NCBI RefSeq assembly: GCF_001653955.1
Contig: NZ_CP013022.1
Coordinates: 992,001-1,056,000 of the forward strand
Reading direction: 5' to 3'
Origin: Francisella persica ATCC VR-331
GTDB lineage: Bacteria; Pseudomonadota; Gammaproteobacteria; Francisellales; Francisellaceae
Length of the DNA: 64,000 bases
Each line of letters starts with the position of its first letter. Position 1 is the first letter of the stretch. Positions 40,509-50,158 of this stretch are shown here, in pieces. The notes beneath the pieces are model-generated. The model was not told the DNA's origin. It did not search any database and saw only the letters and a list, made by a program, of their open reading frames with translations. Made by a program: the position numbers and the translations under genes.

Positions 40509-40952
40509 ATGGATATTTTAGTTATTAATGGCCCAAATCTTAATCTATTAGGTGCTCGACAACCAAAGTTTTATGGTCATAAGACTTTAACTGATATTAA
40601 CAATAATTTGTTAGAAACTGCCAAAAAGAATAATATAAGTATTGATTTTTACCAGAGTAATCATGAGGGTGAAATTGTAGATAAAATACAGCAGACAGCT
40701 GCAAAAATTATCATTATAAATCCCGCGGCTTACACATATACAAGTGTTGCAATAAGAGATGCTTTTTTAGCTATAAATAAGCCTTTTATTGAAATACATT
40801 TGTCTAATATATATAATAGGGAAGAGTTTAGGACTAAATCGCTTCTATCAGATATAGCTTATGGATGTATATTTGGGTTTGGGCCAAATGGTTACATGTT
40901 AGCTTTAATAGAAGCAATAAATTATATAAATAATGAAAGGAGAGTAGAAAAA
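40509..40952 (+). CDS. aroQ: Type II 3-dehydroquinate dehydratase, stop codon lost, catalytic His replaced
   Basis: Third step of the shikimate pathway. About 148 codons from ATG 40509, matching the family (about 145). Seen: VINGPNLNLLGARQPKFYG with the active-site Arg (18) and Tyr (22), QSNHEGEIVDKI, and HLSNIYNREEFR. Odd: the conserved THTS reads TYTS, putting Tyr at residue 77 (40737-40739) where the family has its catalytic His. The frame has no stop: it passes through INNERRVEK straight into the accB ATG. An extra base near 40930 would explain this, the alternative frame giving NMKGE then a near-stop. The gene may be dead or dying; a fusion with AccB is possible. Confidence 0.8.
40936..40944 (+). 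promoter_or_regulatory. Strong ribosome-binding site of accB
   Basis: AAAGGAGAG eight bases before the ATG at 40953. It shows that accB can start by itself although the aroQ frame runs through the site without a stop. Confidence 0.8.
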
Positions 40953-41426
40953 ATGGACTTACTAAAAGCGATTGATAGAGTGGCTGAAATTCTTAACTCA
41001 AGTGATATAAAGGAAATCAGAGTTAAAGATGGTTGTTCAAGCATCTTTATGACAAAAAATAATACAGCAGCTATTACAGGTGTAGTTTCTACTGCACCTG
41101 TTGTTAGCAGCGTTGCTCCAGCTTTAGCGACTCCTACTGCTACTTCAACAGTTACTCCAGTAGCACCAGCAGATACAGTTGAAGAAATACATGGTGAAGA
41201 GATTAAGTCTCCAATGGTGGGTACTTTCTATAGTGCATCTTCACCAGATGCTGCTCCTTATGTTAAGGAAGGTCAAGAAGTTAAAAAAGGTGATGTGCTA
41301 TGCATTATCGAAGCAATGAAAATTATGAATAAGATTGAAGCAGAAAGAGCAGGTAAAATTGTTAAAGTGATTGCTAAAGATGGTGAGCCTGTTCAGTTTG
41401 ATCAACCTCTATTTATTATTGAATAA
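40953..41426 (+). CDS. accB: Biotin carboxyl carrier protein AccB
   Basis: Carries the biotin of acetyl-CoA carboxylase, the first step of fatty-acid synthesis. 157 residues from ATG 40953: N-terminal helix (MDLLKAIDRVAEIL), an Ala/Pro/Thr-rich linker (about 45-80), then the biotinyl domain with the biotinylation motif EAMKIMN (Lys at about 123) and a conserved SPMVGTFY at its start. Preceded in frame by aroQ. accC follows after 66 bp; birA lies 4 kb downstream. Confidence 0.95.
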   Translation: MDLLKAIDRVAEILNSSDIKEIRVKDGCSSIFMTKNNTAAITGVVSTAPVVSSVAPALATPTATSTVTPVAPADTVEEIHGEEIKSPMVGTFYSASSPDAAPYVKEGQEVKKGDVLCIIEAMKIMNKIEAERAGKIVKVIAKDGEPVQFDQPLFIIE

Positions 41427-41492
41427 TAAGCTATAAGTGATAATTGAAATAGAGACACTTCATAGTATAAACTTTTTTAAAGGTAATACAAA

Positions 41493-42848
41493 ATGATTAA
41501 AAAAATACTAATTGCCAATAGAGGTGAGATAGCTCTTAGGATTTTAAGAGCTTGTAGAGAGCTGGAAATTAAGATAGTTGCTGTGTATTCTACAGCTGAT
41601 GCTAACCTTATGCATGTTAAACTAGCTGATGAAGCAGTTTGTATAGGTCCTCCTGCTCCTAATCTTAGTTATCTAAATATCCAAGCTATTATAACTGCTG
41701 CTGAAATTACTAATGCTGATGCGATACATCCAGGTTATGGTTTCTTATCAGAAAATGCAAAATTTGCTAAAGCTGTTGAAGAGAGTGGCTTCATATTCAT
41801 CGGCCCACGTGCAGAAAGTATAGAGATAATGGGTAATAAAGTTGAAGCTATCAAATACATGAAAAAAGCTGGTGTCCCATGCGTACCAGGTTCAGGTGGT
41901 CCATTAGGAAGTGATGAAAAGAAAAACTTAGAAATTGCTGATAAAATTGGCTACCCAGTTATAATTAAAGCTGCTGGTGGTGGCGGTGGTCGCGGGATGA
42001 GTATTGTTAGAAAGAAAGAAGATCTTATTAGTGCTATTTCTCTAACAAAGAGTGAAGCGAGAATAGCTTTTAATAATGATATGGTTTATATGGAAAAATT
42101 CCTAGAAAATCCTCGCCATATTGAAATCCAAGTTTTTGGTGATGGTGAAGGTAATGCCGTATACCTATTTGAAAGAGATTGCTCTACTCAAAGAAGACAC
42201 CAAAAAGTTATTGAAGAAGCTCCAGCAATTGGTCTTACTGATGAGGAAAGAAAGCGTATTGGTGAGCAGTGTGTTAGCGCATGTAAGATATTAAAATATC
42301 GTGGGGCGGGTACTTTTGAATTCTTGTATGAGGATGGTGAGTTCTACTTTATTGAGATGAATACTAGAATTCAGGTAGAGCATCCTGTTACTGAGTCAAT
42401 TACTTCTACAGACCTTATCAAAGAGCAAATCAGAGTTGCTAATGGTGAAGGTTTAAGCTGGAAGCAAGAAGACATAGCTATAGTAGGACATGCAATTGAG
42501 TGTAGAATAAATGCAGAAGATCCTGAAAGAATGATTCCTTCACCTGGTAAGATTGATATGTATCATCCGCCAGCAGGGCCGAGAGTGCGTGTAGACTCAC
42601 ATATATATTCAGGTTACGTTGTTCCCCCAAACTATGACTCAATGATAGCTAAGGTTATTGTGCGTGGTCATAATAGAGAGACAGCGTTACAGAAAATGTG
42701 TGCGGCTTTAGAAGAAATGGTGATTAATGGTATTAATACAAATATACCACTTCATCAAGAGATTCTAAATAATGAAGATTTTATTAAGGGTGGAACTAAT
42801 ATTCACTTCTTAGAGAAATTATTAGAGCAAAAAAACAAAGCTAAATAA
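41493..42848 (+). CDS. accC: Biotin carboxylase AccC
   Basis: ATP-dependent carboxylation of AccB-bound biotin. 451 residues. Seen: N-terminal [35 protein letters not shown]-grasp glycine loop [14 protein letters not shown] (near residue 159), [33 protein letters not shown] (near 290) and CRINAEDP. Completely conserved in appearance. Follows accB, as in most proteobacteria. Confidence 0.97.
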   Translation: MIKKILIANRGEIALRILRACRELEIKIVAVYSTADANLMHVKLADEAVCIGPPAPNLSYLNIQAIITAAEITNADAIHPGYGFLSENAKFAKAVEESGFIFIGPRAESIEIMGNKVEAIKYMKKAGVPCVPGSGGPLGSDEKKNLEIADKIGYPVIIKAAGGGGGRGMSIVRKKEDLISAISLTKSEARIAFNNDMVYMEKFLENPRHIEIQVFGDGEGNAVYLFERDCSTQRRHQKVIEEAPAIGLTDEERKRIGEQCVSACKILKYRGAGTFEFLYEDGEFYFIEMNTRIQVEHPVTESITSTDLIKEQIRVANGEGLSWKQEDIAIVGHAIECRINAEDPERMIPSPGKIDMYHPPAGPRVRVDSHIYSGYVVPPNYDSMIAKVIVRGHNRETALQKMCAALEEMVINGINTNIPLHQEILNNEDFIKGGTNIHFLEKLLEQKNKAK

Positions 42849-42945
42849 CTAAATCTATCTTATATTACATCTGCATTTAATTTCTACTTTTTTTCTTATA
42901 TAATTGACTATTATTTATTAAATAATTAGTTAATCGTAAAATTTT

Positions 42946-43530
42946 ATGCATAATTTTCAAACTTTTCTAAAAAGTGTTAGAGGTTCTCGACAGCTTAAAC
43001 GAGAAACTATAGCTGATGCTATTAATTTATCAGTAGAAACTATACAACTTATAGAAGAAGCTGATAATGATAGTCTATTACTAAATTCTAGTAGTGTACT
43101 TAAGAATCAAATTAGGAGATATTGTGAATACTTAGAGGTTCCTGAGAAAAAAATAATATCGATACTTAATAAAATAGATATCCTTTATTATAAAAAATCC
43201 CGCTATGGTAAGTTAAAGTTTTTTGACTATATCAATAGATTAATAATACTAGTAATAGCAATAGCAATCATTATTTTAGTAACTCAACATATTAAAAAAA
43301 ACATCAATACTATAACTCCAGAAAATTCAAAGACTGCTATTATTTATACTCCTATCAATTATGATATTGATAATTCTAAGCAACAACAGCCATCTCTACC
43401 TTCAAATACTAGTAATGAAAAAACTAATGATAATACAAATAGTAATCAAGCTATTCAGCTACCAGCAGCTACAGATACTTCAGCATTTGCGCCAAAAACA
43501 TTAGTAGCTCATACACCACTGCAAATATAA
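42946..43530 (+). CDS. RodZ-like helix-turn-helix membrane protein, C-terminus probably frameshifted
   Basis: 194 residues: N-terminal HTH of the RodZ/HTH_25 type (FLKSVRGSRQLKRETIADAINLSVETIQLIE, seen in parts, residues 5-36), a second helix region with IRRYCEYLEVPEKKI, one membrane segment (about 105-122, LIILVIAIAIIILVTQ), then an Asn/Thr/Ser/Gln-rich periplasmic part. After TPLQI the frame stops, but shifting near 43515 continues ANINNVVIDDETTQQQSENS to a stop at about 43580, so the tail looks frameshifted. No DUF4115 domain follows. Probably a shape-related RodZ homologue shortened at its end. Confidence 0.6.
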   Translation: MHNFQTFLKSVRGSRQLKRETIADAINLSVETIQLIEEADNDSLLLNSSSVLKNQIRRYCEYLEVPEKKIISILNKIDILYYKKSRYGKLKFFDYINRLIILVIAIAIIILVTQHIKKNINTITPENSKTAIIYTPINYDIDNSKQQQPSLPSNTSNEKTNDNTNSNQAIQLPAATDTSAFAPKTLVAHTPLQI

Positions 43531-43589
43531 ATAATGTCGTGATTGATGATGAGACAACACAACAGCAATCAGAAAATAGTTAGATACAA

Positions 43590-43814
43590 ATATAAAGTTT
43601 TGGATATACATAATTTATAAAATGAATCTTTAAAATAACATACTACTAAGAGTTGAGAACTATTCTACTACGTATATTAACTTTTGATTGACTTTGTTAT
43701 ATGGTTTAGTTCTTAGCATAGTTTATAATCTTTACTAGAAAGTCTTTTTAGTAATTAAGCATTAAAATACAATTAGATATTCATTTGTAAAATCATTTAA
43801 GCTGACACTATATT
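43590..43814. other. Short AT-rich spacer, nothing recognised
   Basis: Between the RodZ-like gene and the MscS remnant. I see no open frame with family similarity, no RNA gene and no clear hairpin. Confidence 0.5.
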
Positions 43815-44652
43815 AAATATTTGGTCGTATTTTTACCTGTGTTGGTTTACCTGTTATAGTTTATTTACTAGATTATAAAAAAGTTATTGTTTCATGCTCG
43901 GATAAAATTTTTGATTTTTGTATTTATTTAACAATTATTATTAGTTGATTTAGGTTTTTGTATAAAAGTAAAAATATTGCTATATATAGGAAATAAAAAA
44001 GCAGAAAAAAGATGATTATGAGATTTTAAAGATATCAATGCTATATTTAAAGCCTTAGAAAACTTAGCGCTATAGTGGTTATCAGTAGTAAGATTTTGGT
44101 AGCTTTTCGTGTGCCTCTTACAGCTTAATGGGCTTTTAGTGAGGTTGCTTTTGCTGGCCTTAATCTTTCAAAAGTACTCTTCTGACAAATTTATTTAGTG
44201 GTACCATCAAAAAAAATTGGCACTTTAACTATACTAAAAGTTGATAATTATGAAACAGCACCAATGCATATACCAAACTCGGTATTTCTGAATACTTTGT
44301 CAAATGCATATACGCATAGTACAGTTTATAACTATTGATTATAAAAAATATCGATAAAATTACTATTTTTAAACAAAAAAAATTAGAAATAATTAAATCA
44401 CATTCAAATATTGATCAAAATAAAACTCTAGCAGTCTCATTAGCATCAGGATGTATCAATATTTCTATTTCTGGTAAGTCAGAGGGAAGTTTTGGTAGTA
44501 GTGGCATTAATATACAAATTTATGCGATGGTTAATAAAGTTTTTTTAGTGATTTTATAAATGTTCATGATGAAATTTTTATTAAATATTGCTAAAGAATT
44601 AAACGACTTAAATATAGAGTCTGCGATAAATCCAGTTACGCTGCTACAAATA
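43815..44652 (+). pseudogene. Small-conductance mechanosensitive channel (MscS family) remnant
   Basis: Plus-strand pieces fit an MscS/YnaI-type channel: a hydrophobic part with SEVAFAGLNLSKVLF and TNLFSG (near 44140-44200, the pore-helix end), KKIGTLTILKVDNYETAPMHIPNSVF (44215-44290, the beta domain), and HSNIDQNKTLAV, SFGSSGINIQIYAMVN, then INVHDEIFIKIAKELNDLNIE (44400-44620, the alpha/beta domain). Stops and frameshifts separate them; the open 44335-44559 piece is part of this gene. A dead osmotic-relief channel. Confidence 0.75.
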
Positions 44653-44660
44653 TTAATAAT

Positions 44661-45584
44661 CTAATCTAAAATACTGAGATTTTTTATATCGCTAATACCC
44701 TCTAAACTCATAAGTAGTCTATCAAAGCCTAAAGCAACTCCGGAACATTCAGGAATATTTTCTAAACACTCTAGAAGTTTAGTATCAATATCTAAAAGAG
44801 ACTTTTGTTGTTGTTTTCTTGTTGCAAGATCATTCTCAAAGCGCTTTAATTGCTCTTTTTTATCTATAAGTTCATAGTAACCATTTGCTAGTTCTATACC
44901 ATTATAAAAAACTTCAAATCTTGCGGCAACTAATTGATTATTTTTATCATTAATTATTCTAGCTAGAGCTGACTGGTGGACTGTATAGTCATAGATAAAA
45001 TAAACAGTATTTTGCTGATTGAGGTTTTTTTCTATTTTATAACTAAAAAGAATATCTAAGCAATCTGCTATAGTTGGATTTTTAAAGCCATGAATTTCAC
45101 CAACATTTTCTCTAACTAGTACTTGTAGTTCAGATAAACAAATATCGTGTGGATTAATGTTACAATATTTTTGAAATGCTTCTTGATAGCTTAAGTAGAT
45201 AAACTCTAAATTTGCTTTGAGTATAGCAAATAACTTTTGCATTTCCTGCATTAGTTGAAAGTAATCTATATCTACACAATACCATTCTATAATTGTGAAT
45301 TCATGATTATGTAACTTATCACAAGGTTCATCACGAAAAGCTTTACAAATTTGATAAATACTACCACTACCAGCTGCAAGTAATCTTTTCATTGCATATT
45401 CTGGAGAGCTTTGCAGATACTTTTTTCCAGCTAATGTATTTATAACAAATACATCTATAAATGGATCAGTAACCGCATAATCATATGCTAGAGGGGTATC
45501 TACTTCTAGGACATCTAAATTTTTGAAAAAATTACGAATCTTTGTAAGATATTCAGCGCGTTTTTTAATATTTTCTAAATTCAT
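44661..45584 (-). CDS. epmA: Elongation factor P (R)-beta-lysine ligase EpmA
   Basis: Class II LysRS catalytic-core paralogue that attaches beta-lysine to EF-P. 307 residues, lacking the anticodon-binding domain, which separates it from LysS. Seen: motif 2 region AFRDEPCDKLHNHEFTIIEWY (near residue 98-118; shown as a region), NGIELANGYYEL and motif 3 GVALGFDRLLMSLEG at the end. Its stop is in intergenic DNA beside the MscS remnant; its start overlaps the birA stop by 4 bp. Partners EpmB and Efp are not in the window. Confidence 0.93.
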   Translation of the reverse strand: MNLENIKKRAEYLTKIRNFFKNLDVLEVDTPLAYDYAVTDPFIDVFVINTLAGKKYLQSSPEYAMKRLLAAGSGSIYQICKAFRDEPCDKLHNHEFTIIEWYCVDIDYFQLMQEMQKLFAILKANLEFIYLSYQEAFQKYCNINPHDICLSELQVLVRENVGEIHGFKNPTIADCLDILFSYKIEKNLNQQNTVYFIYDYTVHQSALARIINDKNNQLVAARFEVFYNGIELANGYYELIDKKEQLKRFENDLATRKQQQKSLLDIDTKLLECLENIPECSGVALGFDRLLMSLEGISDIKNLSILD

Positions 45585-46363
45585 TTTATAACTCTAATTT
45601 TATTAATATTAGCTAATTCAAATTTACAATAATTATTATTTTCATCTATGATTTTTAGTCTAAGATCTTTAGAAATACCTTTGGTGATACCTTGATAGCT
45701 TTGATTAGCATAGTTAAAAATAATTTTTTTATCTAAGATATAATCATAATTAGCTAATTGTGCTAGCGCAGTGGTATCACTTGTATTAAAGCTATAAATA
45801 ATTCTTTTAACTAAATCAACTATAACCCTAGAGGAGTTTAATTGTTGGTTATTTATGTTTGATAAAGATGTCCATTCGCGATCAATATTTTCATCAGTAT
45901 TTGTCATATTGACATTAATACCTACACCAATAATAATATCAAAACCATATTTTTTGATATTTTTAGTTTCTATGAGTATCCCAGCAAGTTTTTGATCTTG
46001 AAAATAAATATCATTTGGTAATTTTATTTTTAGGTATTGTCGTAGATTTTTGGGTATATATTTTTTGATAGCTACTAAGACCCCTAAGGCTATTTTGATA
46101 CTTTTAAGTGAATCAGCTGTGATAGCAGAATTACAATGAAATGCTAATGTTGAGTAGATATTATCTTTATCTTCAGAAATCCACTTATCACCACGACGAC
46201 CACGACCTTTTGTTTGCTTATCTACATAACAAAAGTGATATTTATGTGTCAAATTTGTTGCTAATAAGTAGTCATTTGTTGAATCTATAGTTGGAAAATA
46301 TTCAATTTTTATATCATCTATATATTGGTTAAGTTGCGTTTTTATGTAGTGATGATTTTTCAT
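45581..46363 (-). CDS. birA: Biotin--protein ligase BirA, monofunctional
   Basis: Attaches biotin to AccB via biotinoyl-AMP. 260 residues without the N-terminal winged-helix repressor domain of E. coli BirA, so it should not regulate transcription. Seen: IDSTNDYLLA, the biotinoyl-AMP loop TKGRGRRGDKW (near residue 51-61), KLPNDIYFQDQKLAGILIE with the catalytic Lys, and GVGINVNM, then a short C-terminal SH3-like domain. Operon with epmA; substrate AccB is encoded 4 kb away. Confidence 0.92.
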   Translation of the reverse strand: MKNHHYIKTQLNQYIDDIKIEYFPTIDSTNDYLLATNLTHKYHFCYVDKQTKGRGRRGDKWISEDKDNIYSTLAFHCNSAITADSLKSIKIALGVLVAIKKYIPKNLRQYLKIKLPNDIYFQDQKLAGILIETKNIKKYGFDIIIGVGINVNMTNTDENIDREWTSLSNINNQQLNSSRVIVDLVKRIIYSFNTSDTTALAQLANYDYILDKKIIFNYANQSYQGITKGISKDLRLKIIDENNNYCKFELANINKIRVIK

Positions 46364-46398
46364 TTTTCTATAGTTTTAATATTAAGTGATAGACTTAC

Positions 46399-47463
46399 CT
46401 ATCTTAAGAATTTTTCTTTTTGTAACTCATAGCAGGCTTTTACATAGTCGCCGATAGCTAGCTGGTCTAGTATTTTATTGTAAGTAGCATTAAACCATAT
46501 TGTTTTGATTGATGATAGATTTTTATAGCGTAATACTAGCTGAGTATGAATTTTATCTTTACCAATAAAGCGTAAATTTTAAGTCATAAATTGATTACAA
46601 AACAAAGGTTTTTCAAATTTTCCGCCAAAAGGTTCTAAAGCATCTATTTTATCTAAAGTTTCTAAGTTAAAATGATGCTTTTCAAGTTCAAGATCATACA
46701 TGCTAGGCTTGAGAATTATATTTTGCTTAGTAACAAAGTTATTTCGCTTTCAAATAACTGATAGAAGTTGTTTTAAAATCAGATTTTTTATTGTTAAGCC
46801 TGCCAGTACCTTTATGACCATCATATTTAATGATTAGTTGTGGTTGTTTAACAGCTATACTATCTATCTAGATAGAGTTTTGATATGAATATTGTCTATG
46901 CTTAGTGCTGATCTTTTACGTTTGGAGAAAATAATTACTTGTTTACCAAACATTTCTTTAATTCTACTTGCTGATATGCCATGAATTCTAGAATGACCAT
47001 CCTCCAGAAGTATACATGAGTTTTTTGCTGACTTAATTTATGCGATTGAGCTATTATGGCTTCTTGAGTAAGTTTTTTTTGAATGTGCGACTTCTAATAA
47101 ACCAATAACCTTCCTTTAATCTATGACCAATATATGAGCGGATTTTTTCTTTAGCGTAACCAAATATTTTTGTTAAAGCTTCATATAAAATTGCGTGTGA
47201 AGTCTGACCATCACAGTCATGATCAGTTTCTAATCCAGTAACTTTATTATTTTGTAGTGCCTGATAGAGTCTTTATACAGCTTTTTCAATATCTTTGAAT
47301 AAAAATGGTGATGATAAACCTTTGATTGAACCATTTAATATTAGCTCAATATTATCTATTCCTCTTACTTTAGCTGAGATTATTTTTGCCGTAAAAGAAT
47401 TATAGCCTTTAGCTAGTAGAGTACTAAAGATATTGTTATCAATTTTTTTTGTTTGATTAGCAT
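46399..47463 (-). pseudogene. recJ: Single-strand exonuclease RecJ remnant with internal deletion
   Basis: Minus-strand pieces fit RecJ: start ATG overlapping the end of the upstream AI-2E gene, then IELILNGSIKGLSSPFLFKDIEKAV, LETDHDCDGQTSHAILYEAL (motif I, near 47200), HRLKEGYW, and after a gap in similarity LEFMAYQQVELKKCLVNK in one frame or GHSRIHGISASRIKEMFGKQVI in others (near 46950), and lastly LDKIDALEPFGGKFEKPLF and FIGKDKIHTQLVLRYK (46560-46680). The DHH motif and its flanks are missing and several stops occur. About 1.07 kb remain of a gene normally about 1.7 kb. Confidence 0.75.
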
Positions 47464-48563
47464 AGATTTATATCAGCCTGAGCTTTTTTACCTTTCAGAT
47501 GATTTCTAAACATATTTACACCTGAGATAAATAGCAGACCTAGTGGTATTGCAAAGAATATTCCCCATAGCCCCCATATACCACCAAATATGAGAATTGC
47601 CGAAACAACACCTACGGGATGCATATCTAGAACTTCTGAAAAAAGTAGAGGTACTAACAAATTACCATCAAGTGCTTGGATTATAAAAAACACTATCAAC
47701 ATTGATACAAAAGTACCATTTAAGCCAAACTGCAAAATTCCTACCATTACAACAGGAATTGTAATAATTACCATGCCAACATAAGGAATTATTACTGATA
47801 AGCCAACTCCAACAGCTAAAAGTACCGCATAGTTTAGATCAAAGTAGGCAAAACCAATATATGTAAGAGTAGAAACGATAATAAGTTCGATTGCCTTTCC
47901 TCTTACATAGTCAGCTAGTTTTGGTTTTAGATCATTCCAAACATAGTATAAAGCACCATTTTTTTCTGGTAAAAATGATTTAAACCAATTAATCATTTTT
48001 TCTTTATCTTTGAGAAAATAAAAAACCATTAATGGTACTAGAAACAGATAAATTAGTACAGAAAATAAAACTGGTAATGTTGTTGCAGTGTTTTGTAAAA
48101 TAAAAGAACCAACATTTGAGCTAATTTTTTTCCAATCAATACTATCAAACCAACTTACGATAAAATTTATACGTTCTTCTGTAAGGATTGTAGGATATTT
48201 TGCTGATAGTTCCTCTAAACTAGTTTTTAAACTTGATAATATATGTGAAGCTTGTTTTACAAAGTCAATAAGCTGATTAATGATAATTGGTAGTAATATA
48301 AATATTAGTGATAGAAGTGCTATCAAAAACATAATATAAACAATGTATACTAAAACTATACGCTTAAGCTTAGTAACTTTTTGTAAAATATTTACAAAAG
48401 TATCAAGTAGATATGCAATTACTAGTGCAGCCAGTATTGGAGCTATATAATCACCTAAAAAAGTTAAAATTAGATAAAAAAATAGCATTAAACCAACAAA
48501 TACTATTGGCTCATTATTTTGATATCTGTTTTGGTACCAATCTTTTATAGTTTTTAAAAGCAT
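47457..48563 (-). CDS. AI-2E family transporter (PerM/YhhT-like)
   Basis: Inner-membrane protein of 368 residues with about eight hydrophobic helices: two pairs in the first 100 residues, a coiled loop with IDFVKQASHILSSLKTSLEEL, then LFLVPLMVFYFLKDKEKM, LADYVRGKAIELIIVS, VGLSVIIPYVGM and LDMHPVGVVSAILIFGGIWGLWGI, the family's most conserved C-terminal block. Members export quorum signals, act in Na+/H+ exchange or are uncharacterised; substrate cannot be told. A paralogue at 60445-61436 is dead. Confidence 0.82.
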   Translation of the reverse strand: MLLKTIKDWYQNRYQNNEPIVFVGLMLFFYLILTFLGDYIAPILAALVIAYLLDTFVNILQKVTKLKRIVLVYIVYIMFLIALLSLIFILLPIIINQLIDFVKQASHILSSLKTSLEELSAKYPTILTEERINFIVSWFDSIDWKKISSNVGSFILQNTATTLPVLFSVLIYLFLVPLMVFYFLKDKEKMINWFKSFLPEKNGALYYVWNDLKPKLADYVRGKAIELIIVSTLTYIGFAYFDLNYAVLLAVGVGLSVIIPYVGMVIITIPVVMVGILQFGLNGTFVSMLIVFFIIQALDGNLLVPLLFSEVLDMHPVGVVSAILIFGGIWGLWGIFFAIPLGLLFISGVNMFRNHLKGKKAQADINLC

Positions 48564-48664
48564 TTATTATATAGAAAATTGTCAATTAAAGTGTTGATAT
48601 TGTAACAGTTTTAGACAATATTTGAATATTTTTAGAGTGTTAAAGTTTTTTATAGGTAATAGAT

Positions 48665-50074
48665 TTATTTTTTAATGGCTATAACTGCTGGAATAATTAG
48701 TGCAATGACAACACCGATAATAAGCATCATATCAAAGTTTAAAACTGAAATAGCCATATTATCTATGGGAATAAATCCAACAATTATCGCTACTAAACAG
48801 CTAAAGCATCCTAACAAAGCCATTATAATAGTTCCAAAAGAACCCTTCCATATTTCGTATTGACCTTCTTGAAGTGGCGAACTGATTTTTAGTTTTACAG
48901 CGGTGATAAACATCAAGATATATGCTATCACTGCTAGTTGTGCAGTTAAATCACTAAGATACCAATATGCTTCATTTACTGATGGCATAAAAATATATGA
49001 GAAACAAAATACAGTAAAAACAAGTGCCTGAGTAATAAGTATAGTATCAGGAGCATCATTCTTATTTGTTCTACCAAATATTTGTGGCAAGACGTTGTCA
49101 TTACTAACAACCATAAAAGCTCTAGATAATCCCATAATCCAGGCCGACGTTGTTGTAAATGCACCAAATATCAGCGTTACTGCGATTATATAAGTCATCC
49201 ATGGCATATTAATTTGACTAAAGAAGTAGTGGAAAGAAACCATCAGACCTGTAACGATATCAACATCACCAATTTGTAACTGACTACTTACTAATATCAC
49301 CGCAATATTTAATAAAATCAAAGACCCTAATATTATTGAACCAGAAATTAGTAGGGCACGAGGGAAGTTTTTCTTAGCATTTTTAACATTTGCTGCGTGT
49401 ATAGCGCTCATTTCTAAACCAAAAAGGCTAAACATTACTGTTATAAATAAAGCCCAGCTACTGATATTCTTACCTGATGGAATAAAGTCAGAAATATTTG
49501 GTACAACAAGCTCAGCAGCATGAGATATTGACCATATTATTGCTATTATGATGATAATAAACATTGGTAAAAGTGTACCAATAATGGCACCAAGTGTACT
49601 TATTGTACTTGATGTTTTGATGCCAAATAAATTAATTGCTGTGGCACTCCAAAACATCACTAAACTCATTGATATCATATACCATGGATTAGCGACTAAT
49701 TGATTAGCATCTTGTCCTATTAGCGGTGCTATGACATAAGCAATCACTCCGGCAAAAAAACCGCAAATAGATGGAAACCAAACTAAGTTGTAAACCCACT
49801 GTAACCAGATAACTAAAAAACCTAATCTTTTACCAAATGCCTTTTTAACCCAGATATATATACCACCAGTTTCTTGTGAAGAGCCTGTAGACATCTCCGC
49901 TGTTAGTAGTGCACATGGAATCAAGAAGAAAATTCCTGCTAAAATATAAAAAGTTATAACGATCCAGCCTGCTTGAGCAGTGATAGAAATATTTCTTAAG
50001 CTATCAACAGCAATAATATTTATCATTATTAATCTAATAAGACCAAACTTTTTACTACTAATAATTTGTTCCAT
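48665..50074 (-). CDS. gadC: APC-family amino acid antiporter, GadC-like
   Basis: 469 residues with about 12 hydrophobic helices. Seen: helix 1 with LIMINIIAVDSLRNISITAQAG, the family loop LTAEMSTGSSQETGGIYIWVKKAFG (residues 57-81; the GGIYIW signature is typical of the glutamate/GABA group), QWVYNLVWFP, and FSLFGLEMSAIHAANVKNAKKNFPRA in helix 6. The GadC of Francisella imports glutamate in phagosomes and aids oxidative-stress defence; substrate here is inferred from that homologue. The C-terminal plug of E. coli GadC is absent. Divergent from the polyamine-binding gene. Confidence 0.75.
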   Translation of the reverse strand: MEQIISSKKFGLIRLIMINIIAVDSLRNISITAQAGWIVITFYILAGIFFLIPCALLTAEMSTGSSQETGGIYIWVKKAFGKRLGFLVIWLQWVYNLVWFPSICGFFAGVIAYVIAPLIGQDANQLVANPWYMISMSLVMFWSATAINLFGIKTSSTISTLGAIIGTLLPMFIIIIIAIIWSISHAAELVVPNISDFIPSGKNISSWALFITVMFSLFGLEMSAIHAANVKNAKKNFPRALLISGSIILGSLILLNIAVILVSSQLQIGDVDIVTGLMVSFHYFFSQINMPWMTYIIAVTLIFGAFTTTSAWIMGLSRAFMVVSNDNVLPQIFGRTNKNDAPDTILITQALVFTVFCFSYIFMPSVNEAYWYLSDLTAQLAVIAYILMFITAVKLKISSPLQEGQYEIWKGSFGTIIMALLGCFSCLVAIIVGFIPIDNMAISVLNFDMMLIIGVVIALIIPAVIAIKK

Positions 50075-50158
50075 TATTTTACTTATTTATTTCTTCAATA
50101 CCACGCTTTAGTATATACTTAAAGTTATTTTATAACAACTAGAGTGTGTGTTGCTTTT

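Noticed and set aside
44335-44559. Stand-alone 74-codon gene
   Set aside because: Matches the cytoplasmic domain of an MscS channel and continues the broken reading on both sides; part of that pseudogene.
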